A stretch of DNA of 64,000 bases, taken from contig CBDCZB010000001.1 of the NCBI GenBank assembly GCA_965224415.1, positions 248,001 through 312,000 on the forward strand. The letters run 5' to 3'. The translations under genes and the position numbers were made by a program. Below the pieces are notes generated by a model, which searched no databases, had not been told where the DNA came from, and saw only the letters and a list, made by a program, of their open reading frames with translations. The stretch comes from DAOUJI01 sp965224415. GTDB taxonomy: Bacteria > Chloroflexota > Dehalococcoidia > Lucifugimonadales > JAGWBF01. This document shows, piece after piece, positions 15,352-23,558 of the stretch. Each line of letters starts with the position of its first letter. Positions within the stretch are counted from its first letter, which is position 1.

Positions 15352-15804
15352 ATGAAGAAGCCCGCCATGCCGACCTATAGACGCCTCATCATCGCGTGGT
15401 TTTTCGTCCCGATGCACCGGCTCTTGTTCCGCCTCTCGGGCGGCCGCCTTCTGGGCCGCTTGGAAGGGCAGGGAGTCCTTATCCTCGTGACCACGGGACG
15501 CAAGAGCGGTAAGCTGCGATCGGCGCCCTTGATGTATTTCCAATTCGAAGAGTCCGGCGATATCATCGTCGTCGCTTCGAACTACGGCCAGGACCACCAT
15601 CCAGCGTGGTACTTGAACATCGCCGCCGCCCCGAACGTTTTCGTCGAAACTACCGGCGAACGCTTTGTCGCCGAGGCCCGTATAACCCAAGGCGAAGAAC
15701 GCACCGCGCTGTATGACAAAGTGGTTGCGGCGAATTCACGCTTCGCTGCCTACCGCGCCAGCGCCGATCGCCAGATCCCCGTCGTCGCACTCCGCCGCGC
15801 CTAG
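15352..15804 (+). CDS. Nitroreductase-family deazaflavin-dependent oxidoreductase (DUF385 type)
   Basis: This 150-residue protein matches the split-barrel F420/flavin-binding family. It has an N-terminal amphipathic helix, the L-V-T-T-G-R-K-S-G-K-L-R-S-A-P-L cofactor-binding motif (about residues 46-61), V-V-A-S-N-Y-G and H-P-A-W-Y-L-N-I-A-A-A-P. Relatives reduce substrates with F420H2, which fits the F420-type enzyme at 20692. It lies directly after the first tRNA-like element and before a decayed repeat copy. Its strong C/G third-position bias differs from its neighbours, suggesting separate origin or insertion here. Confidence 0.85.
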   Translation: MKKPAMPTYRRLIIAWFFVPMHRLLFRLSGGRLLGRLEGQGVLILVTTGRKSGKLRSAPLMYFQFEESGDIIVVASNYGQDHHPAWYLNIAAAPNVFVETTGERFVAEARITQGEERTALYDKVVAANSRFAAYRASADRQIPVVALRRA

Positions 15805-15827
15805 CTGGCCATTTGAGAGGCAGCTGT

Positions 15828-16000
15828 GGCGGCCCGGGCGTGGACGGCGACAGGGAAACCATCGCCGACCGCTGGATGGATGAGCGCTCCTCCCACACTT
15901 GGTTCGTCCTGAGCTGACTGCTGGGCTACGAGAACGTACGCAACCACGACGGCTCCTGTACGGATACTCGAGTATTGTCAGAGTCAACATAGAGCGATAG
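15828..16000 (+). pseudogene. Decayed duplicate of the sulfurtransferase 3' end
   Basis: About 170 bp align with the end of the gene at 14317-15159 (parent region about 14987-15159). Recognisable parts include G-V-D-G, E-T-I-A, E-R-S-S-H-T-W-F-V-L-S, L-L-G-Y and N-V-R-N-x-D-G-S. The catalytic Cys is lost, a TGA replaces an Arg codon, and the frame shifts near the end. The match continues through the stop into ATAGGCGGC, so the duplication ran past the gene towards the tRNA-like element. Confidence 0.8.
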
Positions 16001-16051
16001 GCGGCTCAACGGCACGTACTTCTCCTAAATTTGTAGTAGAATGACCTCAAC

Positions 16052-16155
16052 GGGATTTGGTGGAATGGGAGACAGGCTGGTTTGCCTGTGCGTTCGAGCT
16101 TAGTTTCGGTCTTGGAGGAAGTGTACCAAAGAGTGTGAAGGTTCGGGTCTCACCA
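16052..16155 (+). ncRNA. tRNA-like element, copy 2 (degenerate)
   Basis: This segment aligns with the element at 15212-15329: TTGGTGGAATGG near the start, TTTGCCTGTGCGTTC in the middle, then AAGTG, AAAGAG and GGTTCGGGT at the T arm, with ACCA at the end. Acceptor pairing is lost and the variable arm is damaged. It follows the decayed sulfurtransferase copy just as copy 1 follows the intact gene, so gene end and element were duplicated together. Confidence 0.4.
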
Positions 16156-16214
16156 GGTCCAGTTGGGTAAATACCGGAGTACTGTTCGCGACGTAGATGG
16201 CTTGGCCCCATGTC

Positions 16215-16245
16215 TTGACTATGCGAATGTGATGCTCCATATAAT
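16215..16245 (+). promoter_or_regulatory. Candidate promoter of the DUF262-HEPN pair
   Basis: TTGACT (16215-16220) and a perfect TATAAT (16240-16245) are separated by 19 nt. Transcription would begin near 16252, about 40 nt before the ATG at 16292. Confidence 0.45.
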
Positions 16246-16291
16246 GCGTGGTTGAGGGGACTGTTTGCATCAAAGGTAGGGGGCCCACCCA

Positions 16292-17437
16292 ATGGCAGCA
16301 ACGTCTAGCAGTAGCGATGAGGATCAAGTGTCCAACCCCGGACTTGACGGGGACGATATAGTGGCGTCGACTGATGTGGATGTCAAGGACGATGACTCCG
16401 ATTCAATTGCCGCAGTGCGCTACGAGATAACTAGCTTCGGGATAGACTTTGATGTTGAGGGGCTTTGCCGCCGCCTTGAACGAGGTGAGATCGTTGTTCC
16501 AAAGTTCCAACGGAGCTTTGTCTGGGGGCTAAGACACGCATCTAGGTTTATTGAATCCTTGTTGTTCGGCTTGCCGGTTCCAGGGATCTTCTTGTCAAGA
16601 GACTTTGACTCGGACAAATACGTAGTTATCGATGGACAACAGCGACTCAAGAGCATCCAGTTCTTTCGAAACGGGGTATTCAACCCATCACCTAATACGA
16701 CGACACATCGGACATTCGCTTTGACAGGGGTTCAGAAGGAGTTTGAGGGTCTGACTTACCAAGACCTGGCGCCTCCCGATAGATTCCGTATTGACAACTC
16801 GGTCATTCACGCAACAGTCGTGAAGCAGGACGCTCCAGCGGAGAACAACACGAGCGTCTACCATATATTCGACAGAATAAATAGCGGAGGTCTCCGGCTG
16901 TCATCCCAGGAGATTCGTAGTGCCATTTGCCACGGAAAGCTCGTTGATAAGCTTGGAATACTCAACGAGCATCCGAGCTGGCGGTCGATGTTCGGTAGAG
17001 TACACTCGCGACAGAGAGACCAGGAGCTTATCCTCCGCTTCCTTGCCTTTTTCTTCGATGAAGAGAGTTACAAACCTCCCATGTCTGAGTTTCTGACAAT
17101 GTTCGTCCAGAGGAACAGGAATCCTCTTGATGACTTCCTGACGGAATCGACGGATATATTTGTCCGAACAATGGATGCCTTTATGGGCGCATTAGGCGGG
17201 CGGGCGTTCCGCTTAGAGCGGGTCCTCAACGCTGCCGTATTCGATTCGATGTCGGTAGCCTTGGCTCGGAGGATCGTTTCGTCGGACCACCCTCCTGATC
17301 CAGAACAAACCAGCTTAGCCCACCGTTCTCTCCTCGAAGACCCAAATTACCTGGAGGCGATTTCGCGGTCTACCGCTGATGAGCGCTCCGTGTCAATACG
17401 CATGATCAAGGCCGTCGAGCACTTCGCAGCCTTGTAA
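16292..17437 (+). CDS. DUF262 (GmrSD N-terminal-like) protein
   Basis: This 381-residue protein has the DUF262 fold related to ParB/Srx and to the N-terminal domain of the GmrSD restriction enzymes. After an acidic N-terminal ~45 residues come V-P-K-F-Q-R-S-F-V-W, an I-E-S-L-L-F-G-L-P-V-P segment and the key V-I-D-G-Q-Q-R-L motif, then R-I-N-S-G-G-x-x-L-S-x-Q-E-I-R. The nucleotide-hydrolysing D-G-Q-Q-R is intact. The DUF1524 nuclease half of GmrD is absent; instead a HEPN-type gene starts 1 nt after the stop. Lower GC than neighbouring genes and a position after a tRNA-like element suggest an acquired defence or toxin-antitoxin pair. Confidence 0.85.
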   Translation: MAATSSSSDEDQVSNPGLDGDDIVASTDVDVKDDDSDSIAAVRYEITSFGIDFDVEGLCRRLERGEIVVPKFQRSFVWGLRHASRFIESLLFGLPVPGIFLSRDFDSDKYVVIDGQQRLKSIQFFRNGVFNPSPNTTTHRTFALTGVQKEFEGLTYQDLAPPDRFRIDNSVIHATVVKQDAPAENNTSVYHIFDRINSGGLRLSSQEIRSAICHGKLVDKLGILNEHPSWRSMFGRVHSRQRDQELILRFLAFFFDEESYKPPMSEFLTMFVQRNRNPLDDFLTESTDIFVRTMDAFMGALGGRAFRLERVLNAAVFDSMSVALARRIVSSDHPPDPEQTSLAHRSLLEDPNYLEAISRSTADERSVSIRMIKAVEHFAAL

Positions 17438-17438
17438 G

Positions 17439-17942
17439 ATGCGGAACCAAAAACTCGTAAGTCAACTCGACTCACTGAGGTCGCTGTTGGCGGTTACAGA
17501 CACGGCCACAGGTGGCAACATCGAGCTCGTTGGTCATTGGGGAAGGTATCTCTGCGTATTGACCGCAGGGTTCCTTGAGAACTCCCTGAGAGAAGTGTAC
17601 GGCGAGTTCGTGAGAAACACTGCTAGCCCGCAAGTAGCCAGGTTTGCTGCTAGTAGGCTAGAGCGCGTCTCTAACCCCAAGGCAGCACGCTTCGTCGAAA
17701 CCGCGAGAAGCTTCGATCCCGTATGGGCTGATGATTTAGAGGCATTTCTAGATGAAGATGGGGGCCGAAGGCGAAACGCCATAGATTCGATCATAAACAA
17801 CCGCAACCAGATCGCACATGGAGGAAGTGCTCAAGTATCGGTTGGGCGTGTCCGGGAGTATCTGCCCGGTTGCATCCAAGTCGTCGACTTTATTGAGGTT
17901 AAATTGCTGGGGGCTATGTCTCAAGTCTCAAATGCACGTTGA
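17439..17942 (+). CDS. HEPN-domain protein (RiboL-PSP/MAE_28990-like), partner of DUF262
   Basis: This 167-residue helical protein has an N-terminal helix ending near W-G-R-Y-L-C, a conserved F-L-E-N-S-L-R-E-V-Y segment, and the HEPN catalytic signature R-N-Q-I-A-H-G (R-x4-H type) near residues 130-140. HEPN proteins of this kind are usually RNases. The ATG follows the DUF262 stop by 1 nt, so both are made together. DUF262 with HEPN is a recurrent pair in defence islands; here I infer an RNA-targeting effector gated by the DUF262 NTPase. No activity can be read directly. Confidence 0.75.
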   Translation: MRNQKLVSQLDSLRSLLAVTDTATGGNIELVGHWGRYLCVLTAGFLENSLREVYGEFVRNTASPQVARFAASRLERVSNPKAARFVETARSFDPVWADDLEAFLDEDGGRRRNAIDSIINNRNQIAHGGSAQVSVGRVREYLPGCIQVVDFIEVKLLGAMSQVSNAR

Positions 17943-17943
17943 G

Positions 17944-18171
17944 ATGAATGGCTGTCTGGCCAGGCCACCAACAGTACAAAGTAACGAATTAGCGTTGCGG
18001 TTGGTTCTGGAAGAGCAATCTGCCTCCTCCTGTGACTGGTTGGGCACTATACTCGACAGGAACGTCGAGACGAGATTGTCAGCAGCCATTGACCAAATTG
18101 GGGTCTCCGGTGAAGTAGTGCAGGCCGCCAAGTTATGGCAGACGATCCCTGCCCTACTACCCTTACCCTAG
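17944..18171 (+). CDS. Possible small ORF (75 residues) after the HEPN gene
   Basis: An ATG at 17944, next to the HEPN stop, opens a 75-residue frame with plausible helices (N-E-L-A-L-R-L-V-L-E-E-Q and V-E-T-R-L-S-A-A-I-D-Q-I). I do not recognise it and see no strong ribosome site. The following stretch to 18450 (about 280 bases) shows no convincing gene, repeat or structured RNA. Confidence 0.3.
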   Translation: MNGCLARPPTVQSNELALRLVLEEQSASSCDWLGTILDRNVETRLSAAIDQIGVSGEVVQAAKLWQTIPALLPLP

Positions 18172-18450
18172 ATCGATGCTGCTTACAGGTTTACGTCATA
18201 GCTAGACAACTAAGCCATTTATTCGACACGAGGCACAGCCATCAGTCGACTGAACCTGATGATTGTGTACAACGTTGGGGCGGGTCAGTCGGAAGCCAGC
18301 GATGCGAACCATGCTCACAGAGCCCCCGACCACGTCTCGAGTCGGCGCTGATTGCCGTTAAATAAGCCCGCCGGAACGTTCGCTACTCACAAGCCACTCC
18401 TCGAAGGCCGGGACGCAACGAATCCCCGCCTACTTCAACCCCGAGAACGC

Positions 18451-18846
18451 TCACTCCCCCAGATTGATCACTATGTTGTCTGGACCCCTCGAGAGCACAG
18501 CCTCAGCAGGTTCGTCGGTTACGTTCCCTTCAATATGGGGCATATGCGCTGGCACGAAAATAAAGTCCCCTGCGCCAGCGTCCACGTATTCTTCGAAATT
18601 CTCTCCGAAGTAGACCCGGACATGGCCGCTCAACACGAAGGCTGCGGTCTCTGCCTCGCCGTGGTGGTGTGGAGGTCCCAAGGTATTAGGTGAACAAGTC
18701 ACGTGGCCTAGCCAGATCTTGCCGGCGCCAACGGTGTTGGCGTCGATACCGGGCCTTCTGATCATACCCCGGGTTTGGGTTGTGGTACTTGGGTCCTGAG
18801 TGCCATGGACTACCTGCACCACATTGCCTTTTGCGGTAGTGCTCAT
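18451..18846 (-). CDS. Single-domain cupin protein
   Basis: This 131-residue protein has one cupin barrel. Motif 1 is G-P-P-H-H-H-G-E-A-E near residues 56-65 with the usual H-x-H and Glu metal ligands, followed by a V-L-S-G-H-V-R-V strand; motif 2 is G-D-F-I-F-V-P-A-H-M-P-H-I-E with the final His ligand. It is probably a small metal-binding dioxygenase, isomerase or sensor. It is transcribed in the same direction as the thiolase upstream of it, ~90 nt away, but a functional link is unclear. Confidence 0.85.
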   Translation of the reverse strand: MSTTAKGNVVQVVHGTQDPSTTTQTRGMIRRPGIDANTVGAGKIWLGHVTCSPNTLGPPHHHGEAETAAFVLSGHVRVYFGENFEEYVDAGAGDFIFVPAHMPHIEGNVTDEPAEAVLSRGPDNIVINLGE

Positions 18847-18936
18847 GATTGGCCTCCTACCTTATCAAGAAATACTGAATCAAAGTTCGCTGTACAGTAC
18901 ACTTCGGCCCACCTATTTAAGGGGTCTGAGGCTAGC

Positions 18937-20094
18937 CTATTTCTTCAGGATGTGGACCGTGGTAATGTCGCCGGCGCCTGAGCACTGGGCTATGCCCACC
19001 TTGGGGTCGGCGACCTGACGCTTGCCTGCCTCGCCGCGAAGCTGCAGCACCGTCTCGTGAATCTGGCGGATGCCCGTTGCTCCGAAGGGATGGCCCATGG
19101 CCAGCAGCCCGCCGTCGGTGTTGGTGGGTAGGTCTCCGCTGAGTTGAGTGCGTCCCTCGCGTGAGGCAATCCAGGCCTCACCCTTTGGCAGCAGTTCCAG
19201 GGTTTCAAGCTGCTGGAGCTCCCCTATGGTGGCGGCGTCGTGGACCTGGACTATGTCCACGTCCTCGGGTCCGATGCCCGCCATCTCGTAAGCCTGCCTT
19301 GCACCCTCTTCGCCCCGATAGGGATTCATCGCGGGATTGTCCGCGCCCCGGCCTGTGTATGTGCCGGTGGTCAGGACGGCCCCGGCCACTGAGATGGCGC
19401 GGGAGTTGCCGGGAGCGTAGCGGGCCACGGCTTCTTTGGCGCACAGAATAGCCGCCGAGCCGCCTTCACTGGTGGGGCAGCACTGGTACAAGGTCAGCGG
19501 GTCGGCTATGGCCCGTGACTCCAGCACCTGGTCCAGAGTGAAGAGCTTGTTGTAGTGGGCGTAGGGGTTGAGGGCCGCGTTCTCGTGGGCCTTCACCGCC
19601 ACTTCCCCCAGGGCTTCTATGGGGACGCCGTACTCCTCCATGTATCGCCGCGCCCTAAGAGCGTAGGCGGCCATCATGTGGTCGGCTCCGATGAGTCGTT
19701 CGGGGCTGTCCTCGGCGGTCACCGTCACCGGCCCCCTTGGGACCTTCTCGGCGCCGAACGCCAAAGCCACGTCGTAAAGGCCGGTGGTTATTCCCCAATA
19801 GGCTTGCCAGAAGGCAGTGGAGCCGCTGGAGCACGCGTTCTCCACGTTGATTATGGGGATTCCCGTCAGGCCCAGGTCCTTCAGCGTCACCTCGCCCATG
19901 GACATTCCCTGGTAGTAGACGTGGCCGAAGTAGGCGACCTGCACGTCCCTCCAGCGGACTCCGGCGTCCCCTAGGGCCTCTACCACGGCGTCGCGGGCCA
20001 GACCAGCCAGGTCCTTTTCCGAGAATCTCCCAAAGGGATGGAGCCCTACGCCTAGGACTACTACCTCTCTTCCGGGAGCAAGGGCCATATTCAC
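18937..20094 (-). CDS. Thiolase-family (SCP2-like) acyl-CoA acetyltransferase
   Basis: This 385-residue protein is of the archaeal/SCP-x thiolase type that works with DUF35 proteins. It has the V-E-N-A-C-S-S-G-S nucleophilic Cys segment (about residues 80-88), a C-P-T-S-E-G-G-S-A block, V-H-D-A-A-T-I-G-E, N-T-D-G-G-L-L-A-M-G-H-P-F-G-A-T-G-I with the catalytic His, and a late Q-C-S-G-A-G-D second Cys. Its ATG overlaps the stop of the DUF35 gene by 4 nt, so the two are translationally coupled subunits. A very similar pair lies at 48742-50432. It cleaves or forms 3-ketoacyl-CoA; chain specificity is unknown. Confidence 0.9.
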   Translation of the reverse strand: MNMALAPGREVVVLGVGLHPFGRFSEKDLAGLARDAVVEALGDAGVRWRDVQVAYFGHVYYQGMSMGEVTLKDLGLTGIPIINVENACSSGSTAFWQAYWGITTGLYDVALAFGAEKVPRGPVTVTAEDSPERLIGADHMMAAYALRARRYMEEYGVPIEALGEVAVKAHENAALNPYAHYNKLFTLDQVLESRAIADPLTLYQCCPTSEGGSAAILCAKEAVARYAPGNSRAISVAGAVLTTGTYTGRGADNPAMNPYRGEEGARQAYEMAGIGPEDVDIVQVHDAATIGELQQLETLELLPKGEAWIASREGRTQLSGDLPTNTDGGLLAMGHPFGATGIRQIHETVLQLRGEAGKRQVADPKVGIAQCSGAGDITTVHILKK

Positions 20095-20537
20095 CCTCCT
20101 TCAACAGTGCGGGCCGCGACGCCCGTACGTTTCCACTTGTAGACCACCAGGTCGTTGCCCTTGGAGTCCTGGCCTCCCACCGCTGCGGTCAATTCCAGTT
20201 CCATCCCCACCCGAATTTCGTCGAAAGGAGTGTCCACTATCTCTGAAATCACGTGGGGGCCTTCTTTGGTCTGGACTTGCCCAAGGGCATAGGGAACGTC
20301 TCCCTGCCAGCCCGCCGGAGGCGCCCGTACGATAGTGTAGCTGTAGAGGCTCCCCGTTCGGCTCAGCTCTACCGAACGCACGTCGCTGGAAGAGCAACTC
20401 TGGCAGAAGACCAGGCTGCCGAAGAAGTGGGCGCTGCATTGGTTGCAGGCCGTGCCTATCAGGGAGCCGTCGGCGCCGTCCTCTCCGGTGAGCCTGAAGC
20501 GGGACGGGGCCACGGAAACGCGTTTCTCATCGGTCAA
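20091..20537 (-). CDS. DUF35 zinc-ribbon/OB-fold protein, thiolase partner
   Basis: This acyl-CoA-associated OB protein has the zinc ribbon C-N-Q-C... F-C-Q-S-C and then an OB fold with S-R-T-G-S-L-Y-S-Y-T-I-V, P-Y-A-L-G-Q-V and V-G-M-E-L-E-L. Such proteins bind and stabilise SCP2-type thiolases and help channel CoA substrates. The frame is open to 20663, but the first ~42 codons are not family-like. A TTG at 20537 preceded by GGAAGG gives a 148-residue protein and is my choice. The stop overlaps the thiolase start. Confidence 0.85.
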   Translation of the reverse strand: MTDEKRVSVAPSRFRLTGEDGADGSLIGTACNQCSAHFFGSLVFCQSCSSSDVRSVELSRTGSLYSYTIVRAPPAGWQGDVPYALGQVQTKEGPHVISEIVDTPFDEIRVGMELELTAAVGGQDSKGNDLVVYKWKRTGVAARTVEGG

Positions 20538-20691
20538 ATGGGGACCTTCCAGGTGGATGAATCGGGTTTCGAGTAGTGTAAGGAAGGCTTTTCGGGGTGT
20601 CAATTCGTGTCGTTGACGCCTACCCGTCCGATTGCTAAACTCGCAAACGTCTCCCAATGCCATTTTGCGCTAGTTTTTTCAAGGGGGCGCC

Positions 20692-21630
20692 ATGACTGAA
20701 AAGCTAATCGGAGTAGCAGTAGCAGGATCGAAGGTCCAGGAGGTCCTGGCAGAGATAGACCGTGTGGAGGAGCTGGGAATCCCCGCCGCGTGGATGACTA
20801 CCGGAGCGGTAAGGCTGGACAGTCTGACCGTTCTGGCCGTGGCCGCGTCCAGGCCCGGGAAGGCGTTGTACGGCACGTCCATCGTGCCCACCTACCCAAG
20901 ACATCCGTTGGTTATGGTGCAGCAGGTGCAGGCGTTGGGGCAGTTGGCTCCCGGCCGGTTCCGCCTTGGCGTGGGCCCCAGCCACCGGCCCAGCATGGTG
21001 GGCATGGGGTTCAAGTTCAACTCGCCCCTGGGGCATCTCCGGGAATACCTCCTTATCCTGAAAGCGCTCATCCAGACCGGCTCAGTAGAGTTCGACGGAG
21101 ACCACTACAAGGCCGAGGGGACTATCCCGGAGGCTATGGACATGCCCGTCATGGCGTCGGCGCTGCAAAAAGGCTCTTTCGAGCTGTGTGGCGAGGTCGC
21201 CGACGGGGCCATAAGCTGGGTCTGCCCACCGCCGTACCTGAGGGACGTGGCCCTTCCTGCCATGGAAGCCGGGGCCCAGAAGGCTAGTCGCCCTACGCCT
21301 CCCCTTATCGCCCATGCCCCTGTGTGCGTCAATGAAAACACCGAAGAGGTCAGGAAGGCGGTGCGGGAGCAAATCATGAACACCCGCCTCCCCTTCTACC
21401 AGAGGATGTTTATCGCCTCAGGGTACCCGGAGGCGTCTTCGGGCCAGTGGAGCGACGCCATGATAGACGGGACGGTCTTCTGGGGGAACGAAGACCAGGT
21501 GGCGTCCAAGCTGCAAGGGGTGCTGGATATGGGGGCCACGGAAGTCCTGGTATCCCCCGTGGCCGCAGGACCCGACAAAGCAGCCACTGTGCAAAGGACC
21601 CTCGAGCTCGTAGGCCACCTCTCCAAGTGA
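20692..21630 (+). CDS. LLM-class (luciferase-like, F420-type) oxidoreductase
   Basis: This 312-residue TIM-barrel protein belongs to the luciferase-like monooxygenase superfamily, most similar in layout to F420-dependent reductases/dehydrogenases. It has the G-I-P-A-A-W strand, G-T-S-I-V-P-T-Y-P-R-H-P, A-P-G-R-F-R-L-G-V-G-P-S, the R-E-Y-L-L-I-L-K-A-L helix and G-E-V-A-D-G-A-I-S-W. The cofactor (FMN or F420) cannot be proven from sequence, though F420-type genes are common in this lineage. It starts 50 nt before the methylmalonyl-CoA mutase gene, so it may be co-transcribed with the mutase cluster. Confidence 0.88.
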   Translation: MTEKLIGVAVAGSKVQEVLAEIDRVEELGIPAAWMTTGAVRLDSLTVLAVAASRPGKALYGTSIVPTYPRHPLVMVQQVQALGQLAPGRFRLGVGPSHRPSMVGMGFKFNSPLGHLREYLLILKALIQTGSVEFDGDHYKAEGTIPEAMDMPVMASALQKGSFELCGEVADGAISWVCPPPYLRDVALPAMEAGAQKASRPTPPLIAHAPVCVNENTEEVRKAVREQIMNTRLPFYQRMFIASGYPEASSGQWSDAMIDGTVFWGNEDQVASKLQGVLDMGATEVLVSPVAAGPDKAATVQRTLELVGHLSK

Positions 21631-21681
21631 GCGGCCCGCAGCCGAAAGGCGTATCTGTTCCAATAACCTAAGGAGGTCCCA

Positions 21682-23337
21682 ATGACCGGCCGCGCCAAGA
21701 AGGACTGGCAGGAGGAAACCCTGGGCCCTGCCGTCAGTCGGTTCCCGGAACGTAAAGAAAGTTTCGTCACGTCTTCAGGGATAGTCCAGGACGCGATATA
21801 CACTCCGGAAGATGTCGAAGACAGTGACTATCAGGGCCAGCTTGGCTACCCTGGGGAGTATCCTTTTACTCGCGGAGTCCAGCCCAACATGTACCGGGGC
21901 CGCATCTGGACCATGCGGCAATACTCCGGGTTTGCGACGGCGGAAGAGTCCAACCGACGGTACAAGTACCTGCTGGAGCAGGGGCAGACCGGTCTGTCGG
22001 TGGCTTTCGACCTGCCGACGCAAATCGGCTACGACTCGGACCACGAACTTGCTAAGGGCGAAGTAGGCAAGGTTGGCGTGCCCATAAGCAGCCTCCAGGA
22101 CATGGAGACGCTGCTGGACGGCATCCCCCTGGACAAGGTCTCCACATCGATGACCATTAACGCCACGGCCCCGGTGCTTCTGGCCTTCTACATTGCCGTG
22201 GCCAAGAAGCAGGGCGTCCCCGCCACGGAGCTCAACGGAACTCTCCAGAACGACGTCCTCAAGGAATACATAGCCCGAGGCACCTACATCTACCCGCCCA
22301 AGCCCTCCATGCGGCTCATCGTGGACGTGTTCAGCTATTGTGCCGAAGAGGTCCCTCGCTGGAACACCATCTCCATCAGCGGCTACCACATGCGGGAAGC
22401 CGGGGCCACCGCTTCCCAGGAGTTGGCCTTCACATTCTCCAACGCGATAGCCTACGTCCAAGCGGCGGTTGACGCCGGGCTGGACGTGGACCGGTTTGCC
22501 GGACGGCTCTCCTTCTTCTTCGTAGCCCAGAACAACCTGTTCGAAGAAGTGGCCAAGTTCCGGGCGGCCCGCCGGATGTGGGCCAAGATAATGAAGGAGC
22601 GATTCGGGGCCAAGAACCCCAGATCGTGGATGCTGCGCTTCCACACCCAGACAGCAGGCGTCACCCTGACGGCTCAGCAGCCCGACAACAACCTGCTCCG
22701 CTCAACTGTGCAGGCGCTGGCCGCGATATTGGGAGGCACCCAGTCCCTCCACGTCAATTCCCGGGACGAGGCCCTGGCGCTGCCCAGCGAAGAGTCTGTC
22801 CAGCTGTCGCTGCGAACACAGCAGGTGCTGGCCTATGAAAACGGTGTGGGCGACGTGGTCGATCCCCTGGGAGGCTCTTACTACGTCGAGAGCCTCACTT
22901 CCCAGCTGGAACAGCAGGCTTTCGAGTACATCGAAAAAATAGACGCCCAGGGCGGCGCCGTTTCAGCATTGGAAAACGGCTACCAGATCCGGGAAATTCA
23001 AGACGCCGCCTTCATTCACCAGCGGCAGGTTGAACAGAACGAGCAGATTATTGTGGGAGTCAACAGGTTCGTCACCGACAGCCCTCCTATCGAGGGACTG
23101 CTCAAAGTTGACGAGGCCGGGTCCAGACAGCAGGTGGAGCGGTTGCAGACCCTTAGGCGGGAGCGGGACAACGAGGCCGCGACGTTGGCCCTGAAGCGAC
23201 TGGAAGAAGTTGCCAGAGGCACGGACAACACCCTCCCAGCGATTTTGGAATGCGTGGAAAGTTACTGCACCATCGGAGAGATATGCGACGTCTTGCGGGA
23301 GGTCTTCGGTGAGCAGGAGGAGTTCGTAGCTTTCTAA
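21682..23337 (+). CDS. Methylmalonyl-CoA mutase, large (catalytic) subunit
   Basis: This 551-residue protein is the TIM-barrel catalytic part of a B12-dependent acyl-CoA mutase. It has Y-P-F-T-R-G-V-Q-P-x-M-Y-R-G-R-x-W-T-M-R-Q-Y near residue 60 with the Arg/Tyr acyl-CoA contacts, F-D-L-P-T-Q-I-G-Y-D-S-D, the N-G-T-L-Q-N-D-V-L-K-E-Y block and H-x-Q-T-A-G-V-T-L-T-A-Q-Q-P. It lacks a B12-binding domain, which is supplied by the separate gene at 25243. The AAGGAGG ribosome site is ideal. With the epimerase (24809) it converts methylmalonyl-CoA to succinyl-CoA in propionate breakdown, although a related mutase specificity is possible. Confidence 0.92.
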   Translation: MTGRAKKDWQEETLGPAVSRFPERKESFVTSSGIVQDAIYTPEDVEDSDYQGQLGYPGEYPFTRGVQPNMYRGRIWTMRQYSGFATAEESNRRYKYLLEQGQTGLSVAFDLPTQIGYDSDHELAKGEVGKVGVPISSLQDMETLLDGIPLDKVSTSMTINATAPVLLAFYIAVAKKQGVPATELNGTLQNDVLKEYIARGTYIYPPKPSMRLIVDVFSYCAEEVPRWNTISISGYHMREAGATASQELAFTFSNAIAYVQAAVDAGLDVDRFAGRLSFFFVAQNNLFEEVAKFRAARRMWAKIMKERFGAKNPRSWMLRFHTQTAGVTLTAQQPDNNLLRSTVQALAAILGGTQSLHVNSRDEALALPSEESVQLSLRTQQVLAYENGVGDVVDPLGGSYYVESLTSQLEQQAFEYIEKIDAQGGAVSALENGYQIREIQDAAFIHQRQVEQNEQIIVGVNRFVTDSPPIEGLLKVDEAGSRQQVERLQTLRRERDNEAATLALKRLEEVARGTDNTLPAILECVESYCTIGEICDVLREVFGEQEEFVAF

Positions 23338-23354
23338 AAGGTTGTTGGAACGAA

Positions 23355-23558
23355 AGCTGTCCGGCTGCCCCTTCTCCGCTGTCGGGAGAAGGTCGGCATG
23401 AGAGGGACAACGACAGCCCATCCTTACCCGTCATTTCGGCGTAGGCTGGAATCCAGGTGCGGGAGCAGGGAAGAACCTTCGACAAACTCATTCTACACTG
23501 AGCAGACCGGGGGTCACCCTCACCCCAGCCCTCTCCCGTCGAGGGAGAGGGAGACACC
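23355..23558. repeat. Cluster of intergenic hairpin repeats
   Basis: This 281-base gap (23338-23618) holds several repeat pieces. CCTTCTCCG...CGGGAGAAGG is near 23369. A GTCATTTCGGCGTAGGCTGG piece lies near 23430. An ACAAACTCA...TGAGC piece is near 23480. A strong hairpin CCCTCTCCC-GTCGA-GGGAGAGGG lies at 23530-23552. These types recur in many genomes and code for nothing. The CTCCC/GGGAG type also occurs at 13242. Confidence 0.6.

Noticed and set aside
15057..15380. A plus-strand protein of 107 residues over the tRNA-like element
   Set aside because: The end of the frame (V-R-V-R-V-P-S-S-P-P) is the translated T-arm and acceptor of the tRNA-like element; it is not a protein gene.
17943..18450. 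Structured RNA or attachment site in the gap after HEPN
   Set aside because: A 10-nt match (CCATGCTCAC) to the tRNA-like element occurs near 18308, but it is isolated and no fold or repeat extends from it.
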